Below, one piece after another: positions 9,749 to 18,175 of a stretch of 64,000 bases of DNA. Origin of the DNA: UBA2589 sp965223235 (GTDB taxonomy: Bacteria > Gemmatimonadota > Gemmatimonadetes > Longimicrobiales > Gaopeijiaceae). Numbering within the stretch: the first letter of the stretch is position 1; each line of letters opens with the position of its first letter. The stretch is from NCBI GenBank assembly GCA_965223235.1, contig CBDCVV010000022.1:620001-684000 (forward strand), read 5' to 3'. The notes below the pieces were generated by a model. The model worked only from the letters and a program-made list of their open reading frames with translations. It was not told the origin of the DNA and searched no databases. The translations under genes and the position numbers were made by a program.

Positions 9749-10086
9749 TAGGAGGCGCCTGCCCCCGTGGCGTCGGCCGTCCCCAACCCCCCGTCGAGGA
9801 GGACGCGCTGCGTGTTGGCGAGCCGCTGCCGCGCGAGCTCGGCGACGTGCTGACCCGACTCGGTCAACTCGTAGACCCGTCGACGGCGGCGCCCCGCTGC
9901 GGTTGCCTCCTCCGGGTTTTCCCACATCGACGAGACGGCATCTTCCCGCTCGAGACGGCGAAGCACCGGGTACACTGTGCCGCTCGGTAGCCCGGTTACC
10001 TCCATGATCTGGAAGCCGTGCTGTTTGCCAGTAGCGATCGCTTGAAGGATGAGCGCGGTCGCGTGAGTGAGCCGAATGGGAGACAT
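9748..10086 (-). CDS. PadR-family transcriptional regulator, cassette 1
   Basis: This is a 112-residue winged-helix regulator of the short PadR class. It has the family pattern of a helix-turn-helix (ILQAIATGKQHGFQIMEVTG), then SGTVYPVLRRLEREDAV and the wing with Arg-rich YELTESG. PadR proteins of this type sit directly before ADOP permeases and usually repress them. The gene runs straight into the permease with a 1-nt overlap, so regulator and target share a transcript. Its promoter region contains spaced direct repeats that are a good operator candidate. The ligand cannot be read from sequence. Confidence 0.93.
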   Translation of the reverse strand: MSPIRLTHATALILQAIATGKQHGFQIMEVTGLPSGTVYPVLRRLEREDAVSSMWENPEEATAAGRRRRRVYELTESGQHVAELARQRLANTQRVLLDGGLGTADATGAGAS

Positions 10087-10100
10087 CGTGAGCCTCGGTT

Positions 10101-10140
10101 GATCTCTACCTATTGTTCTCTACATATCGTTCTCTACATA
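10101..10140 (-). promoter_or_regulatory. Candidate PadR operator: three direct repeats at 14-bp spacing
   Basis: A 12-bp motif (plus-strand gttctctacata) is exact at 10115-10126 and 10129-10140, with a degenerate third copy at 10101-10112. The repeats start exactly 14 bp apart and lie 15-54 bp before the padR start. AT-rich repeats beside a padR gene fit autoregulation. The minus-strand half TATGTAGA also appears before the second padR gene. Confidence 0.55.
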
Positions 10141-10234
10141 AGCAGGCCGAAGGGCCGTTGTCCAGGCTTCGCACCTGCCGACCCCCCGCGTGAAGTCCAT
10201 TGTGGGAGCCCCCTTACCGCTGTAGACATCCGCC

Positions 10235-11233
10235 ATGCTCGAGAACGAACAGGAGCGATGCGCCTCATGTGAGGCGGAGCTCAACGGTGCCTACTGCGCG
10301 TCGTGCGGCCAGCGTCGCATGCGCCCTGACGAGTACTCGGTTCGGAGACTGCTCTCCGACGGCATCAGCGATGCCTTCTCTGTCGATGCGAAGCTGTGGA
10401 GGTCGTTCTGGACACTGTTCGTGCGCCCAGGCCGACTCACCGTCGACTACATGGAGGGGCGCCGAAGCGGCCGGTTGGGCCCGCTCCAACTCTTCTTGGT
10501 CGCTAACCTCGTGTACTTCTTCGTGCAGCCGTTTTCAGGGTTCAGTGGGTACAACACGCCGCTGAACTCGCACATGGAGCGGCAGTTCTACAGTGAGGCC
10601 GCGGGGATCGCTCCGATCGTGTTGAACGAGCTGGAATCGCGCATCGACGCCCGCGTCCGCGTGGAAGGGCGAGCGCGGGCGGCGCGGGGAGAGGCGTGGA
10701 CCGAGGCGGACTCATTGAGGTTCCATGAACGCGCGTCCGCGGTCGAGCGCGAAGTCTATCCGACGTCTTTCAATGCGCGAGGAGAGGTCCTCGCTCGTAG
10801 CCTCGTCATCGTCATCGTCCCCCTCATGACGCTGGCGCTCCTCCTTCTGTACGCCTGGCCCGTGCGCCCACTCGTGCAACACGTCGTCTTTGCGACGCAC
10901 ATCGTGGCGTGGGGGCTCACCTTCATCAGCTCATTCGCACTGCCCATCTGGTTGCGGGCAATGCGATTCCTTCAGCGAACGATCGGCACGGTCGGCGGGG
11001 AGGCCGGGCAGGAACTGGTTACGAGTGAGGTGGGACGTAGGGTCTTCAGCATGGCCGTCGAGAACGGGTCGATGATCCTGCAGCTCCCCTACCTCTACAT
11101 CGCGCTTCGGGTCGTGTACGGCAGCGGACGGATCGGGTCGATCGGACGGGTCGTTTTTCTGATCGCGTGGGGTCTCTTCGCGACGGTGAGCTACCGCTTT
11201 CTCCTCTTCTGGCTGACGTTCGCCAACACGTAG
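10235..11233 (+). CDS. DUF3667 membrane protein with N-terminal zinc-ribbon motif
   Basis: This 332-residue protein begins with a double CxxC motif (CASC at 8-11 and CASCGQ at 19-24). The conserved DUF3667 stretch follows (LWRSFWTLFVRPGRLTVDYM), then several transmembrane helices. A soluble loop of about 70 residues separates helix 1 (LFLVANLVYFF) from the rest. The family is common in Bacteroidota and Gemmatimonadota and has no assigned function. The Cys pairs probably bind one zinc on the cytoplasmic side. It is transcribed away from the PadR cassette. No clear ribosome-binding site is seen before the ATG, but the Cys motif fixes the start to within a few codons. Confidence 0.85.
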   Translation: MLENEQERCASCEAELNGAYCASCGQRRMRPDEYSVRRLLSDGISDAFSVDAKLWRSFWTLFVRPGRLTVDYMEGRRSGRLGPLQLFLVANLVYFFVQPFSGFSGYNTPLNSHMERQFYSEAAGIAPIVLNELESRIDARVRVEGRARAARGEAWTEADSLRFHERASAVEREVYPTSFNARGEVLARSLVIVIVPLMTLALLLLYAWPVRPLVQHVVFATHIVAWGLTFISSFALPIWLRAMRFLQRTIGTVGGEAGQELVTSEVGRRVFSMAVENGSMILQLPYLYIALRVVYGSGRIGSIGRVVFLIAWGLFATVSYRFLLFWLTFANT

Positions 11234-11359
11234 GGGGACGGCTCAGAACGGAAGAGCAAGTCTCCCCGCCCCAAACGAAGTGGAGACCCGCACCCCGAAG
11301 GGCACGGGCCTCCCATCGACGTTTCCGCGAATTGAGACCGAGTGGCTCTGAGAAGAGCG

Positions 11360-11971
11360 CTACCGATTCGCTTCCACGACGATGTCGATGTCGACCTCGT
11401 GACCGACCACCAAGTTGGCCGCCCAACTTCCCGTCCCCACGTCATAGTCACTTCGGTCGATTTCGAGTCCGGCCTCGAAGCTGGCGATCCGCTCCAAACC
11501 ACCGAGCATCTCGCGCATCGGGCCTTCGGGAATGTCCTGGATTCCCAGGAGTGTCACCGGTAGCTCGACGATGTGCGTGCGGTCTTTGATCGTCAGCGGC
11601 CCGCGAACGATCAGCTTGTTCCCCGCCGCCCCGACCACCGACTCCGAGCGGAAGGTGATCTCGTCATACCGATCCGCTCCGAAGAAGTCCTCCGATAGGA
11701 GGTGCTCGTCTCGGCGGTCGTTCCCGGTGTTGACGCTGGAGACGTCGATGCGGACCTCGACAGAACTCTCGGCCGGATTTTTCTCGTCGAAGACCAGATC
11801 GATCTCGTAGCGGTCGAAGTGCCCTGCAACCGGGGTGAAAAAGTGCTTCACGCTGAAGGCGATTCCGCTATGTGAAGCGTCCACATTCCAGTCCAACGCG
11901 GCGGGACCGGCCGCAATCGTCAGCGAAGCGAACGCAAGCGTCGCCCCGGAAATCATCCTCTTCATCATCAT
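11360..11971 (-). CDS. YceI-family periplasmic lipid-binding-like protein
   Basis: This encodes about 203 residues with a signal peptide (KRMISGATLAFASLTIAAG). The YceI lipocalin-like fold follows: WNVDASHSGIAFSVKHFF, then FDRYEIDLVFDE, SSVNTGNDRRDEHLLS and FRSESV. YceI proteins bind isoprenoid-like lipids in a beta-barrel and are often stress- or alkali-induced. Three ATGs stand in a row (11971, 11968, 11965) directly after GAGGAAGGG. The third has the most natural spacing, so the true start could be two codons shorter. It is convergent with the DUF3667 gene and divergent from the small secreted protein gene at 12087. Confidence 0.9.
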   Translation of the reverse strand: MMMKRMISGATLAFASLTIAAGPAALDWNVDASHSGIAFSVKHFFTPVAGHFDRYEIDLVFDEKNPAESSVEVRIDVSSVNTGNDRRDEHLLSEDFFGADRYDEITFRSESVVGAAGNKLIVRGPLTIKDRTHIVELPVTLLGIQDIPEGPMREMLGGLERIASFEAGLEIDRSDYDVGTGSWAANLVVGHEVDIDIVVEANR

Positions 11972-12086
11972 CCCTTCCTCATCTATGTCGAACATGGAGC
12001 GCCTCGCTCCATCTGATTGGCTTGCGGTCCAAAGCCGATCCGGTGTGCTATGGTTCCCGGGTCCCATAAGACCCCAGGGTTGGGAA

Positions 12087-12698
12087 ATGATTTCTTCTCG
12101 TCGACAACGCACCGCCTTCGCCTCTTTCGCCCTTGCCCTGCTCGCTTTGGGTACCGGAAGTCGTCCGATCCAGGCTCAGAGCGACGATCCCGCGGCGACC
12201 GCGGAGGCCTTCCTGCGCGCGGTGCGGGCGATTCGATGGGACGCGGCGAGTACCCTGCTCGCCGAACAGACGCTCCGTCGATTCGCGGAAACAGTCTCGA
12301 TGATTGTGGAAGCGGACACGTCGGGCGAGATGGCGGAGTATCTGACCGACTCCCCACCTCGAGCGGTGGGCACCATCGACCACGCGTCGCTCTTCGCGCG
12401 GTCGATCGGGGCGGTCATCGATGACATGCCGGGGCTCATGCACTCGATCTACGATCGCGACGACGAGATCATCGGAGCCGTGCACGAGGACGGCGACCGG
12501 GCGCATGTCGTGTATCGCACGACCGCGCGCATCTCCGGAGCCGTTCCCGAAGTGAAGGTGATGCAGCTCGGGCTGGGTCTAGACGGGTGGCGGGTGGTGT
12601 GGAGCGACGAGCTCGAGGTGTTGGATGCGGCGCTGCGAGGGGTGACACGTCGTTACCCTGGGCCTACGTCATCGCTACCTGCCGACCGGGGAGGTTGA
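12087..12698 (+). CDS. Secreted protein of unknown function, NTF2/SnoaL-like length
   Basis: This encodes 203 residues. It starts with a clear Sec signal peptide (FASFALALLALGTGS, cleavage near IQAQS). An alpha+beta domain of about 170 residues follows: helices rich in Ala/Arg, then YRTTARI and a tryptophan-containing strand. The opening AEAFLRAVRAIRWDAASTLLA pattern resembles NTF2-like proteins, but I cannot assign a family with confidence. I chose ATG at 12087, at the start of the signal peptide; the open frame extends further upstream but would overlap the divergent yceI gene. No partner gene suggests a pathway. Confidence 0.7.
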   Translation: MISSRRQRTAFASFALALLALGTGSRPIQAQSDDPAATAEAFLRAVRAIRWDAASTLLAEQTLRRFAETVSMIVEADTSGEMAEYLTDSPPRAVGTIDHASLFARSIGAVIDDMPGLMHSIYDRDDEIIGAVHEDGDRAHVVYRTTARISGAVPEVKVMQLGLGLDGWRVVWSDELEVLDAALRGVTRRYPGPTSSLPADRGG

Positions 12699-12763
12699 CG
12701 GAGGGCCGCCGCGACCGCGTCGACCGATCATCCGGGTGAAGACTCACCTCGCCCGGATCGGCT

Positions 12764-13147
12764 ATGAAGCGCTCCGTACCTTCCATCACACATGCGGCAC
12801 TCCTGCTCCTGCTCGTCGGTCCTCTGACCGCGTGCAGCGCCTGGCACACCGTCACACCGGACCAACTCGTGCCGAAGGACGATCGGGTCGTCAGGACCGT
12901 CCACGAGGACGGGACGGTCACCGTCTTCCGCGGCCCCGCTATCGACTCCACGGCCACCGCGCCGAACGTCGTGGGCGAGTCCATGCTGATCGGAGCCGGA
13001 ATCGGCCTGGGGTTCGGCCTACTCATCGCTCCGCCCGGCGCGTGTACCAGCGAGGGGGCCTTCATCTGCCACGCGATCCGCTTGGTGACGACCGGCGCCG
13101 GAGGGTTCTTGGGGATGATCGCCGGTGTAGTCCAGGGTGGATCATGA
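12764..13147 (+). CDS. Small lipoprotein, first of a tandem related pair
   Basis: This 127-residue protein has a signal peptide and lipobox (LLLVGPLTACS). A short charged segment (VRTVHEDGTVTVFRG) follows. The C-terminal half is Gly-rich and hydrophobic (GESMLIGAGIGLGFGLLI, later GAGGFLGMIAGVVQGG), with two cysteines between. The layout resembles Gly-zipper lipoproteins, which insert into or line membranes. Its stop overlaps the next gene's start as ATGA, so the two are coupled. The downstream protein has the same order of elements, pointing to an old duplication. Confidence 0.75.
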   Translation: MKRSVPSITHAALLLLLVGPLTACSAWHTVTPDQLVPKDDRVVRTVHEDGTVTVFRGPAIDSTATAPNVVGESMLIGAGIGLGFGLLIAPPGACTSEGAFICHAIRLVTTGAGGFLGMIAGVVQGGS

Positions 13148-13671
13148 TGCGGGGGTCGGGGGCGCGTCGGCGCGTGGCGCTCAAAGGGTTCGGGTTCGTC
13201 GCCCTCATCGCGACGTCAGGATGCGCCACGTGGGAGCCGATCGGCGTCGGGCAGATTTCGCCCGACAACAACCCACCCCTCCGTGTCACCGGAGGCGGTG
13301 AGGTGAAGGTGATCGTCGACGCGACGGCGGACTCCACGCACGTCCGCGGCGAGCGACGCCGACCCAGCTGCTACGAGCGACGCGATACGTCCGAGCACTG
13401 CCGTGTGGTGGGCGAAGACGTCGCCATGCCACTAGTCGAAATCGAGTTCTTGGAGCGTAGGGAGTACATGTCTGTTGGAAAGACCACTCTGGTCGGCGCC
13501 GGCGTCGGGGCAGCGGCTAGTGCCGTGGCGATCGCATCGTTTCGCGGACCGTGCAGTGGCGATGGCGTGAACTACTGCGTCATGCACGCGATCATAGGCC
13601 CTACCAGTGGCGCGATCTCCGGGATGCTGCTCGGTGCAATCGGGCGTTTCCTCCAAGGCGCCGGGTGGTAA
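13144..13671 (+). CDS. Small lipoprotein, second of a tandem related pair
   Basis: This 175-residue lipoprotein has a signal and lipobox (LIATSGCA). A proline-containing beta-rich segment with Cys residues (PSCYERRD, EHCRVVGED) follows. The C-terminal Gly-rich hydrophobic block (GKTTLVGAGVGAAASAV, then SGAISGMLLGAIGRF) matches the upstream neighbour in order and in its pair of cysteines (GPCSGDGVNYCVMHA). Start ATG 13144 overlaps the upstream TGA. The middle segment (residues about 45-110) is extra compared with the neighbour. The likely location is the periplasmic face of a membrane; the function is unknown. Confidence 0.75.
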   Translation: MMRGSGARRRVALKGFGFVALIATSGCATWEPIGVGQISPDNNPPLRVTGGGEVKVIVDATADSTHVRGERRRPSCYERRDTSEHCRVVGEDVAMPLVEIEFLERREYMSVGKTTLVGAGVGAAASAVAIASFRGPCSGDGVNYCVMHAIIGPTSGAISGMLLGAIGRFLQGAGW

Positions 13672-13706
13672 GCCGCTGGGGCCTTCCTACAGTCGATCTC
13701 CTGACG

Positions 13707-14435
13707 CTACTCCGGCAACCTCAAGCTCAGGTGCAGGTGGTCCGCCGTCCCGACGTGCCGTAACGAGTGGAAGCCGAGGAGCCAAAAGCCCACTTCGACC
13801 GCCTTGTTGCGCCATTCTGGACGACCGCGCGTCCGTAAGTCGAGCGCGTGCACGTACCCGCTCTCCTGTTCGAAGTGGAGGGACGCCTCGTTCGGTGGCA
13901 GGCCCATGAGCCAGTAGTCCTCTTGGGTCCGTCCGGCATCCGTGATGACAGACTCCGGATCGACGAGCGTGAGGGCGCTCGTGGCCAACCTCAGCAACGG
14001 GTGGACGGTGGTGTACTCCTCGCGGACGTCTTCCGACTTCACATTCTCGCTCGCAACGAAGACGAGCGCGTACGCGACGTAGGCGATTGCGACCCCGGCT
14101 CCGAGACGGGTAGCGACCTTGCGCACGCCCTCTCCCGCTCCGAGGCGTCTCGTCACGACCCACGCATAGCCACCGAGCAGAAGGGCCGTCACCCCCGCCG
14201 CGAGTGCGAGAGCCGGCCAAGTGCCGACACCCCACTCCCGGTACGCGAAGACCCCGCCCCGGATGAGCAGCGCGAAGGGGAGCACCGCCATGACAGCGAT
14301 GAGCACCACCCAAGAGAAGAGCGCAGCCGGCAAGGAGCGGAGGCGTTGCTTCCGCTCCTTCTTCTGCTCGGACTTCTTCTTCCCCTCGTCGACGATCCCG
14401 GACAGCCCGGAGTAGTCGATTCGTAGATCCGTCAT
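13707..14435 (-). CDS. Membrane protein with C-terminal domain resembling LAS-type (M15) peptidases
   Basis: This 242-residue protein has a charged N terminus (KKKSEQKKERKQR). Three transmembrane helices follow (about 36-60, 72-93, 108-130), then a periplasmic C-terminal domain of about 110 residues. That domain has SGYVHALDLRT and, near the end, GTADHLHLSL. A His-x-x-Asp followed later by His-x-His is the metal-site pattern of LAS/VanY/M15 peptidases. The domain is short and its catalytic base is not evident, so the peptidase idea is only a lead. The gene lies 26 bp downstream of the serine hydrolase gene on the same strand, so the two may share a transcript. Confidence 0.7.
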   Translation of the reverse strand: MTDLRIDYSGLSGIVDEGKKKSEQKKERKQRLRSLPAALFSWVVLIAVMAVLPFALLIRGGVFAYREWGVGTWPALALAAGVTALLLGGYAWVVTRRLGAGEGVRKVATRLGAGVAIAYVAYALVFVASENVKSEDVREEYTTVHPLLRLATSALTLVDPESVITDAGRTQEDYWLMGLPPNEASLHFEQESGYVHALDLRTRGRPEWRNKAVEVGFWLLGFHSLRHVGTADHLHLSLRLPE

Positions 14436-14461
14436 CCCCTTACCCCCCTCTCAGCCTCCCA

Positions 14462-15970
14462 CTACTCGATCGGCGGAACCGCCTCCATCAACAGCCGGAA
14501 CGCCTCGTCGAGGGCATCCCCCCCGGCCTCGGCACCGGTGTACTTCCCGAGTCGAACGACCACGAGGCCGTGCGTCGGGATGATCGTCGTGCTCTGTCCT
14601 CCGGCTCCTCGCATGCTGTACGCCGTGGTCGGCAGCCCCTGACCTCCTTCGCCGTTCACCCAGAAGAAGGCTCCACCGTAGATGCGCCGGCCGTCCGCAT
14701 TCCATGCAGGTGCGACGGTAGACGCGTACTCGACGTACCCCTCGGGAAGGATCCGCTCTCCCTCCCAGACGCCATCTTGGAGATAGAGGTTTCCGAGGCG
14801 CGCCCAGTCGCGGGCCGCCATGAAGGCGAGGCCCTGCCCGAGGAAGTTCCCGTACGGATCGGTTTCGATGAGCCCATCACGAATCCCGATCCGGTCGAAG
14901 AGCGCCCGCTGCGGGAAGGAGTGGTACTCCTCGCCCTGACCTTCTACTCCCAGTCTCACGAGGTATGAGGCGAGTACTGGATCCGTGTTCCGGTAGCGAC
15001 CGATCGTGTTCGGCGGCCACTGCTGGGGACGGGTCGCCGCGTACTCGTACGAGTTCACCGTCCCGGTGTAGAGATAGTAGTGGTCGGCGTACATCGAATC
15101 GTCGTAGTCCGGGTCAGCCGGAGCGTTGATTCGGATCCCACTCGACATCTGCATGATGTCGCCGATACGGATCGCACCCCGCGGGTCACCCTCCCCCTGC
15201 CACTCCGGGATGGGCGCCGGATCCCAGAGGTCGTACACACCCTGCTCGATGAGCACGCCGAGGAGCGTCCCGGTCAGACTCTTCGTCATCGACCAGCTCT
15301 CGAGGGGCGTGTGGATGTCGACGCCCGGGTCGTACCGCTCACCGAGAATGCGGCCGTTGTACGTGACCACGAGTCCCAAGGTGCGGGCCTCGGCCGGTCC
15401 GAAGCCGGCGTCCAGTGCCGCCTCGACCTTCTCCATGTCGATCTCGGCCGGCCATGGGTCATCCGAGAGGACGTCACCCATCGGCCACGGTGTCGTCGCG
15501 GCGGGAGGCAGATTACGCGCAACCTCGCTTGGGGTGAAGTACACGTCGTCTTCGCCAATCGGGTGCGCCACGCACCCCTGGTTACCGTAGCGACGGGCAC
15601 TCCGTGTCACCCCGTCCGGCAGGGTGAGTGACACCATCTGACGATCGAAGTCGACCACGGTGTCCACGACGTGGTGACGCTCCTCGAACGGACTGATGAA
15701 GCCACCGACGTTCGCGGCCGCATCGTCCGGGTCGAGGCCCGTAATGAAGACTCCGGAGCACAGGATCTTCGCGAAGCCAGCGGTCTGGTGATGCAACGCC
15801 TCACCCGGCGGTGGGACGTACTCGGTGTCGAGTTCAAAGGAAGCAGCGCGTGCCAACAACGGGTCGGTCGGCACATCCTCGCCGGGGAATGTTCTCATCT
15901 CTTCGCTTCCTCCACATGCCGCTAAAGCGAGCAGGGCCAGCCCGGCCCCCCGACGAATGACCTCGCGCAT
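14462..15970 (-). CDS. Class C beta-lactamase-fold serine hydrolase, lipoprotein
   Basis: This 502-residue protein has a lipoprotein signal (ALLALAACGG). An N-terminal region of about 150 residues is not part of the classical fold. The beta-lactamase/transpeptidase-like domain then shows SxxK as SMTK (in SWSMTKSLTGTLLG) and YxN as YRN (in RYRNTDPVLASY). A C-terminal active-site strand is likely at THGLVVVRLGK. These enzymes act as periplasmic esterases, DD-peptidases or amidases on unknown substrates. The start is ATG at 15970, where the signal peptide begins. It is divergent from the secreted-protein operon at 16161, sharing a 190-bp intergenic region. Confidence 0.9.
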   Translation of the reverse strand: MREVIRRGAGLALLALAACGGSEEMRTFPGEDVPTDPLLARAASFELDTEYVPPPGEALHHQTAGFAKILCSGVFITGLDPDDAAANVGGFISPFEERHHVVDTVVDFDRQMVSLTLPDGVTRSARRYGNQGCVAHPIGEDDVYFTPSEVARNLPPAATTPWPMGDVLSDDPWPAEIDMEKVEAALDAGFGPAEARTLGLVVTYNGRILGERYDPGVDIHTPLESWSMTKSLTGTLLGVLIEQGVYDLWDPAPIPEWQGEGDPRGAIRIGDIMQMSSGIRINAPADPDYDDSMYADHYYLYTGTVNSYEYAATRPQQWPPNTIGRYRNTDPVLASYLVRLGVEGQGEEYHSFPQRALFDRIGIRDGLIETDPYGNFLGQGLAFMAARDWARLGNLYLQDGVWEGERILPEGYVEYASTVAPAWNADGRRIYGGAFFWVNGEGGQGLPTTAYSMRGAGGQSTTIIPTHGLVVVRLGKYTGAEAGGDALDEAFRLLMEAVPPIE

Positions 15971-16160
15971 CTCGATCTCCTGTACTCCATGTAGGCGCCT
16001 CACACTCCGCCACCCCGCGCCAACGTGCAGTTTCAATGGCCCTCGCGACAGAGGAGGAGCCCGCCCGGGAGGCGTTTCCGCGCGGGACCTGTGGGGCGAC
16101 TTTAGAGTAGGAGACACTCCTCCACAACGAACCCCCCGTACGTCATCGTCAGGAGCCCTC

Positions 16161-16799
16161 ATGAGCCCGTTGTACATTCTTGGCCGCGCTGGCCGTGCCG
16201 CGATCACCCACTCCGCGATGGTCGCGTGCGCTGCGCTGCTCCTGGCCACGTCGGTCGAGGCTCAAGTGGCCCCCGCTGCCGAGCAAATCGCCGCAGCGAC
16301 GAGCGCGGCTCCTCCGATGGACAAAGAAAAGGCAACCGTCTTCGGATTCGCGGCTGATGGTTCCATGACCACGCTTCGAGAGGGCACAAACGACTTGATT
16401 TGCTTGGCGGACGACCCTAGCCGGGACGGCTTCAACGTCGCGTGCTACCACAAGTCGCTCGACCCTTTCATGGCACGGGGCCGTGAACTCCGCAGCGAGG
16501 GCGTGACCGACTCCGGCGAGTTGGCGACCCGTCGCTGGGCCGAGGCCGACGCCGGAACGTTGGCGATGCCTGAAGACCCCGCCATGCTCTACGTGATGAC
16601 CGGAGACGGCTTCGACGCCGCGTCAGGAGAGGTAGCCAACGCATTCCTTCGTTGGGTCATCTACACACCGTGGGCGACGATCGAGGAGACCGGGCTTCCG
16701 CCGGCACCGACCGGCCCAGGAGCACCGTGGTTGATGTTCCCGGGAACGGCCGGAGCGCACATTATGGTGACGCCGGAGCTACCCGGCTCGGGGAGCTGA
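16161..16799 (+). CDS. Secreted protein of unknown function
   Basis: This 212-residue protein has a signal peptide ending near SVEAQ. The mature domain is alpha+beta and contains two cysteines (LICLADDP, VACYHKSLDP), a run of Met residues (AMLYVMTGD), and a C-terminal stretch ending AGAHIMVTPELPG. I do not recognise the family. AGGAG lies 6 nt before the ATG. It is the first gene of a three-gene unit with the Cys-rich protein and DUF2911: a 20-bp gap, then a 4-nt overlap. Confidence 0.75.
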   Translation: MSPLYILGRAGRAAITHSAMVACAALLLATSVEAQVAPAAEQIAAATSAAPPMDKEKATVFGFAADGSMTTLREGTNDLICLADDPSRDGFNVACYHKSLDPFMARGRELRSEGVTDSGELATRRWAEADAGTLAMPEDPAMLYVMTGDGFDAASGEVANAFLRWVIYTPWATIEETGLPPAPTGPGAPWLMFPGTAGAHIMVTPELPGSGS

Positions 16800-16819
16800 A
16801 GGGAGGGGAGGAAGACGGT

Positions 16820-17224
16820 ATGCTCGATCGCAGACGATTCATCCGGGTGGTCCCTGCGGGCTTGGCTGGTGCCGTATGGATGCGGCCATCCATGCTGACC
16901 GCGGCCATCAAGCACCCTGAGCCCCGAGAGGGGATCGACGGGTCCGACGTCCTGCCGCACGAAGCTTTGTCGGCCTTCGGCGATGATGTCAGAGCCGTCT
17001 ACGATATGGTGCGGGAGATTCCGCACATCGCAGACGGGATCGGTTGTGGCTGTGGCTGTGCGGCACTCCCGACGTACCGCTCGCTCCTCACCTGCTTCCA
17101 CGAGCGAGGGATGGCGATGGGCTGCGCAATATGTCAGGGCGAGGCGCGCTTGGCGTACCGCCGGTATCAGGAAGGGCAAGACCTGGACCGCATTCGCCGA
17201 GCGATCGACGCTCGCTTCGGATGA
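16820..17224 (+). CDS. Cys-rich PCYCGC-like protein with twin-arginine signal
   Basis: This 134-residue protein begins with a twin-arginine motif (DRRRFIRVV) and a hydrophobic stretch, so it is probably exported folded by Tat. The mature part carries IGCGCGCAALP, a later Cys in LLTCFHERG and a final GCAICQGEA. This is the CxCxC...C...CxxC spacing of the PCYCGC (PF13798-type) family. Such clusters usually bind metal. Export by Tat would fit metal loading in the cytoplasm. GGAGG lies 8 nt before the ATG. Its stop overlaps the DUF2911 start as ATGA. Confidence 0.78.
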   Translation: MLDRRRFIRVVPAGLAGAVWMRPSMLTAAIKHPEPREGIDGSDVLPHEALSAFGDDVRAVYDMVREIPHIADGIGCGCGCAALPTYRSLLTCFHERGMAMGCAICQGEARLAYRRYQEGQDLDRIRRAIDARFG

Positions 17225-18144
17225 GCAAAAGGGCACCCTCGCACTACCTACGTTGGGCTCCGGGCGCACTCCTCTTCGCCGCACTCGCCTTCCCTGCGCT
17301 CGGCAGTGCACAAGTGAAGGCGAGTGAGGCCGCGACGCTGTCGCAGACGATCGACGGCACGACCCTCACCATCGAGTACAGCCGCCCCTCGTTGCGAGGT
17401 CGGTCGGCAAGAGACGACCTCTTCGGGTCGCAGATTCAGTGGGGCTACGTGTGGACGCCTGGCGCGAACCAAGCCACGACGCTGGAGGCTGACCACGACT
17501 TCTTTCTAGAGGGCCACTCAGTGCCGGCAGGAAAGTGGTCCGTCTGGATGGTCGTCAATGAAGACAGCTGGGAGCTGATCCTCGACCCGAACGCGGATCT
17601 CTATCACACGCAGGGTCCGCGAGAGACGACAGAGGGCCAGATTCGCATGCCGGTTGAACCGGTCGTGGCGGCACCCGAGGTAGAGACGCTCGCCTGGACG
17701 ATGCCGGCCGTGCGCACCGACGGAGCCGACCTCCAGATGCAGTGGGGTGACGTCGCCGTCCGACTCGACGTCACCGTCGTCCCGACCATGAGTCTCACCT
17801 TCGAGCCCGAACGGGCAGAGCGTTACGTCGGCCGGTATGCGGTCACACGCTTCGCCACCTCCTACAGCCCGGAGATGGAGTCGGAGCTCGAGATCCGGTA
17901 CGAAGACGGCTATCTCGTCTCGGAGATGAAGTTCAGTGAGGACTTCACCCTCGACGTGGCTCTGATACGTAAGGCGGACCAGGTTCTCACGATGGCGGCC
18001 TGGGTCGGCGACGAGCCCGTAGGAGTCGACGAGTACACCTTCTTCGAGTTCGAGGTCGATGACGACGACCGGGCTATCCGCTTCGAGCACCGAGGCGGCG
18101 AGGACGACAAGCTGCTCGCCGTTGGGGAACGGATCGGGGGCTAG
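17221..18144 (+). CDS. DUF2911 secreted protein with extra C-terminal domain
   Basis: This 307-residue secreted protein has a signal peptide (ALLFAALAFPALGSAQ). The DUF2911 domain follows (about 32-190): TIEYSRPSLRGRSARDD, YVWTPGANQATT and PAGKWSVWMV. It then adds about 110 residues of predicted beta structure (RYVGRYAVTRF to the end), not found in the shorter DUF2911 protein at 28279. The C-terminal part resembles a small lipocalin-like ligand-binding barrel (alternating strands, EIRYEDGYLV). The function of DUF2911 is unknown. Start ATG 17221 overlaps the upstream stop. Confidence 0.85.
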   Translation: MSKRAPSHYLRWAPGALLFAALAFPALGSAQVKASEAATLSQTIDGTTLTIEYSRPSLRGRSARDDLFGSQIQWGYVWTPGANQATTLEADHDFFLEGHSVPAGKWSVWMVVNEDSWELILDPNADLYHTQGPRETTEGQIRMPVEPVVAAPEVETLAWTMPAVRTDGADLQMQWGDVAVRLDVTVVPTMSLTFEPERAERYVGRYAVTRFATSYSPEMESELEIRYEDGYLVSEMKFSEDFTLDVALIRKADQVLTMAAWVGDEPVGVDEYTFFEFEVDDDDRAIRFEHRGGEDDKLLAVGERIGG

Positions 18145-18175
18145 CGAGCACCGCGTGGAAATAGCGCGCGCGACA

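Noticed and set aside
7112..9925. ADOP permease starting upstream at 9925
   Set aside because: The extra 59 residues overlap padR, are Arg-rich and lack the permease prefix; the TAGTG junction at 9748 gives the expected N terminus.
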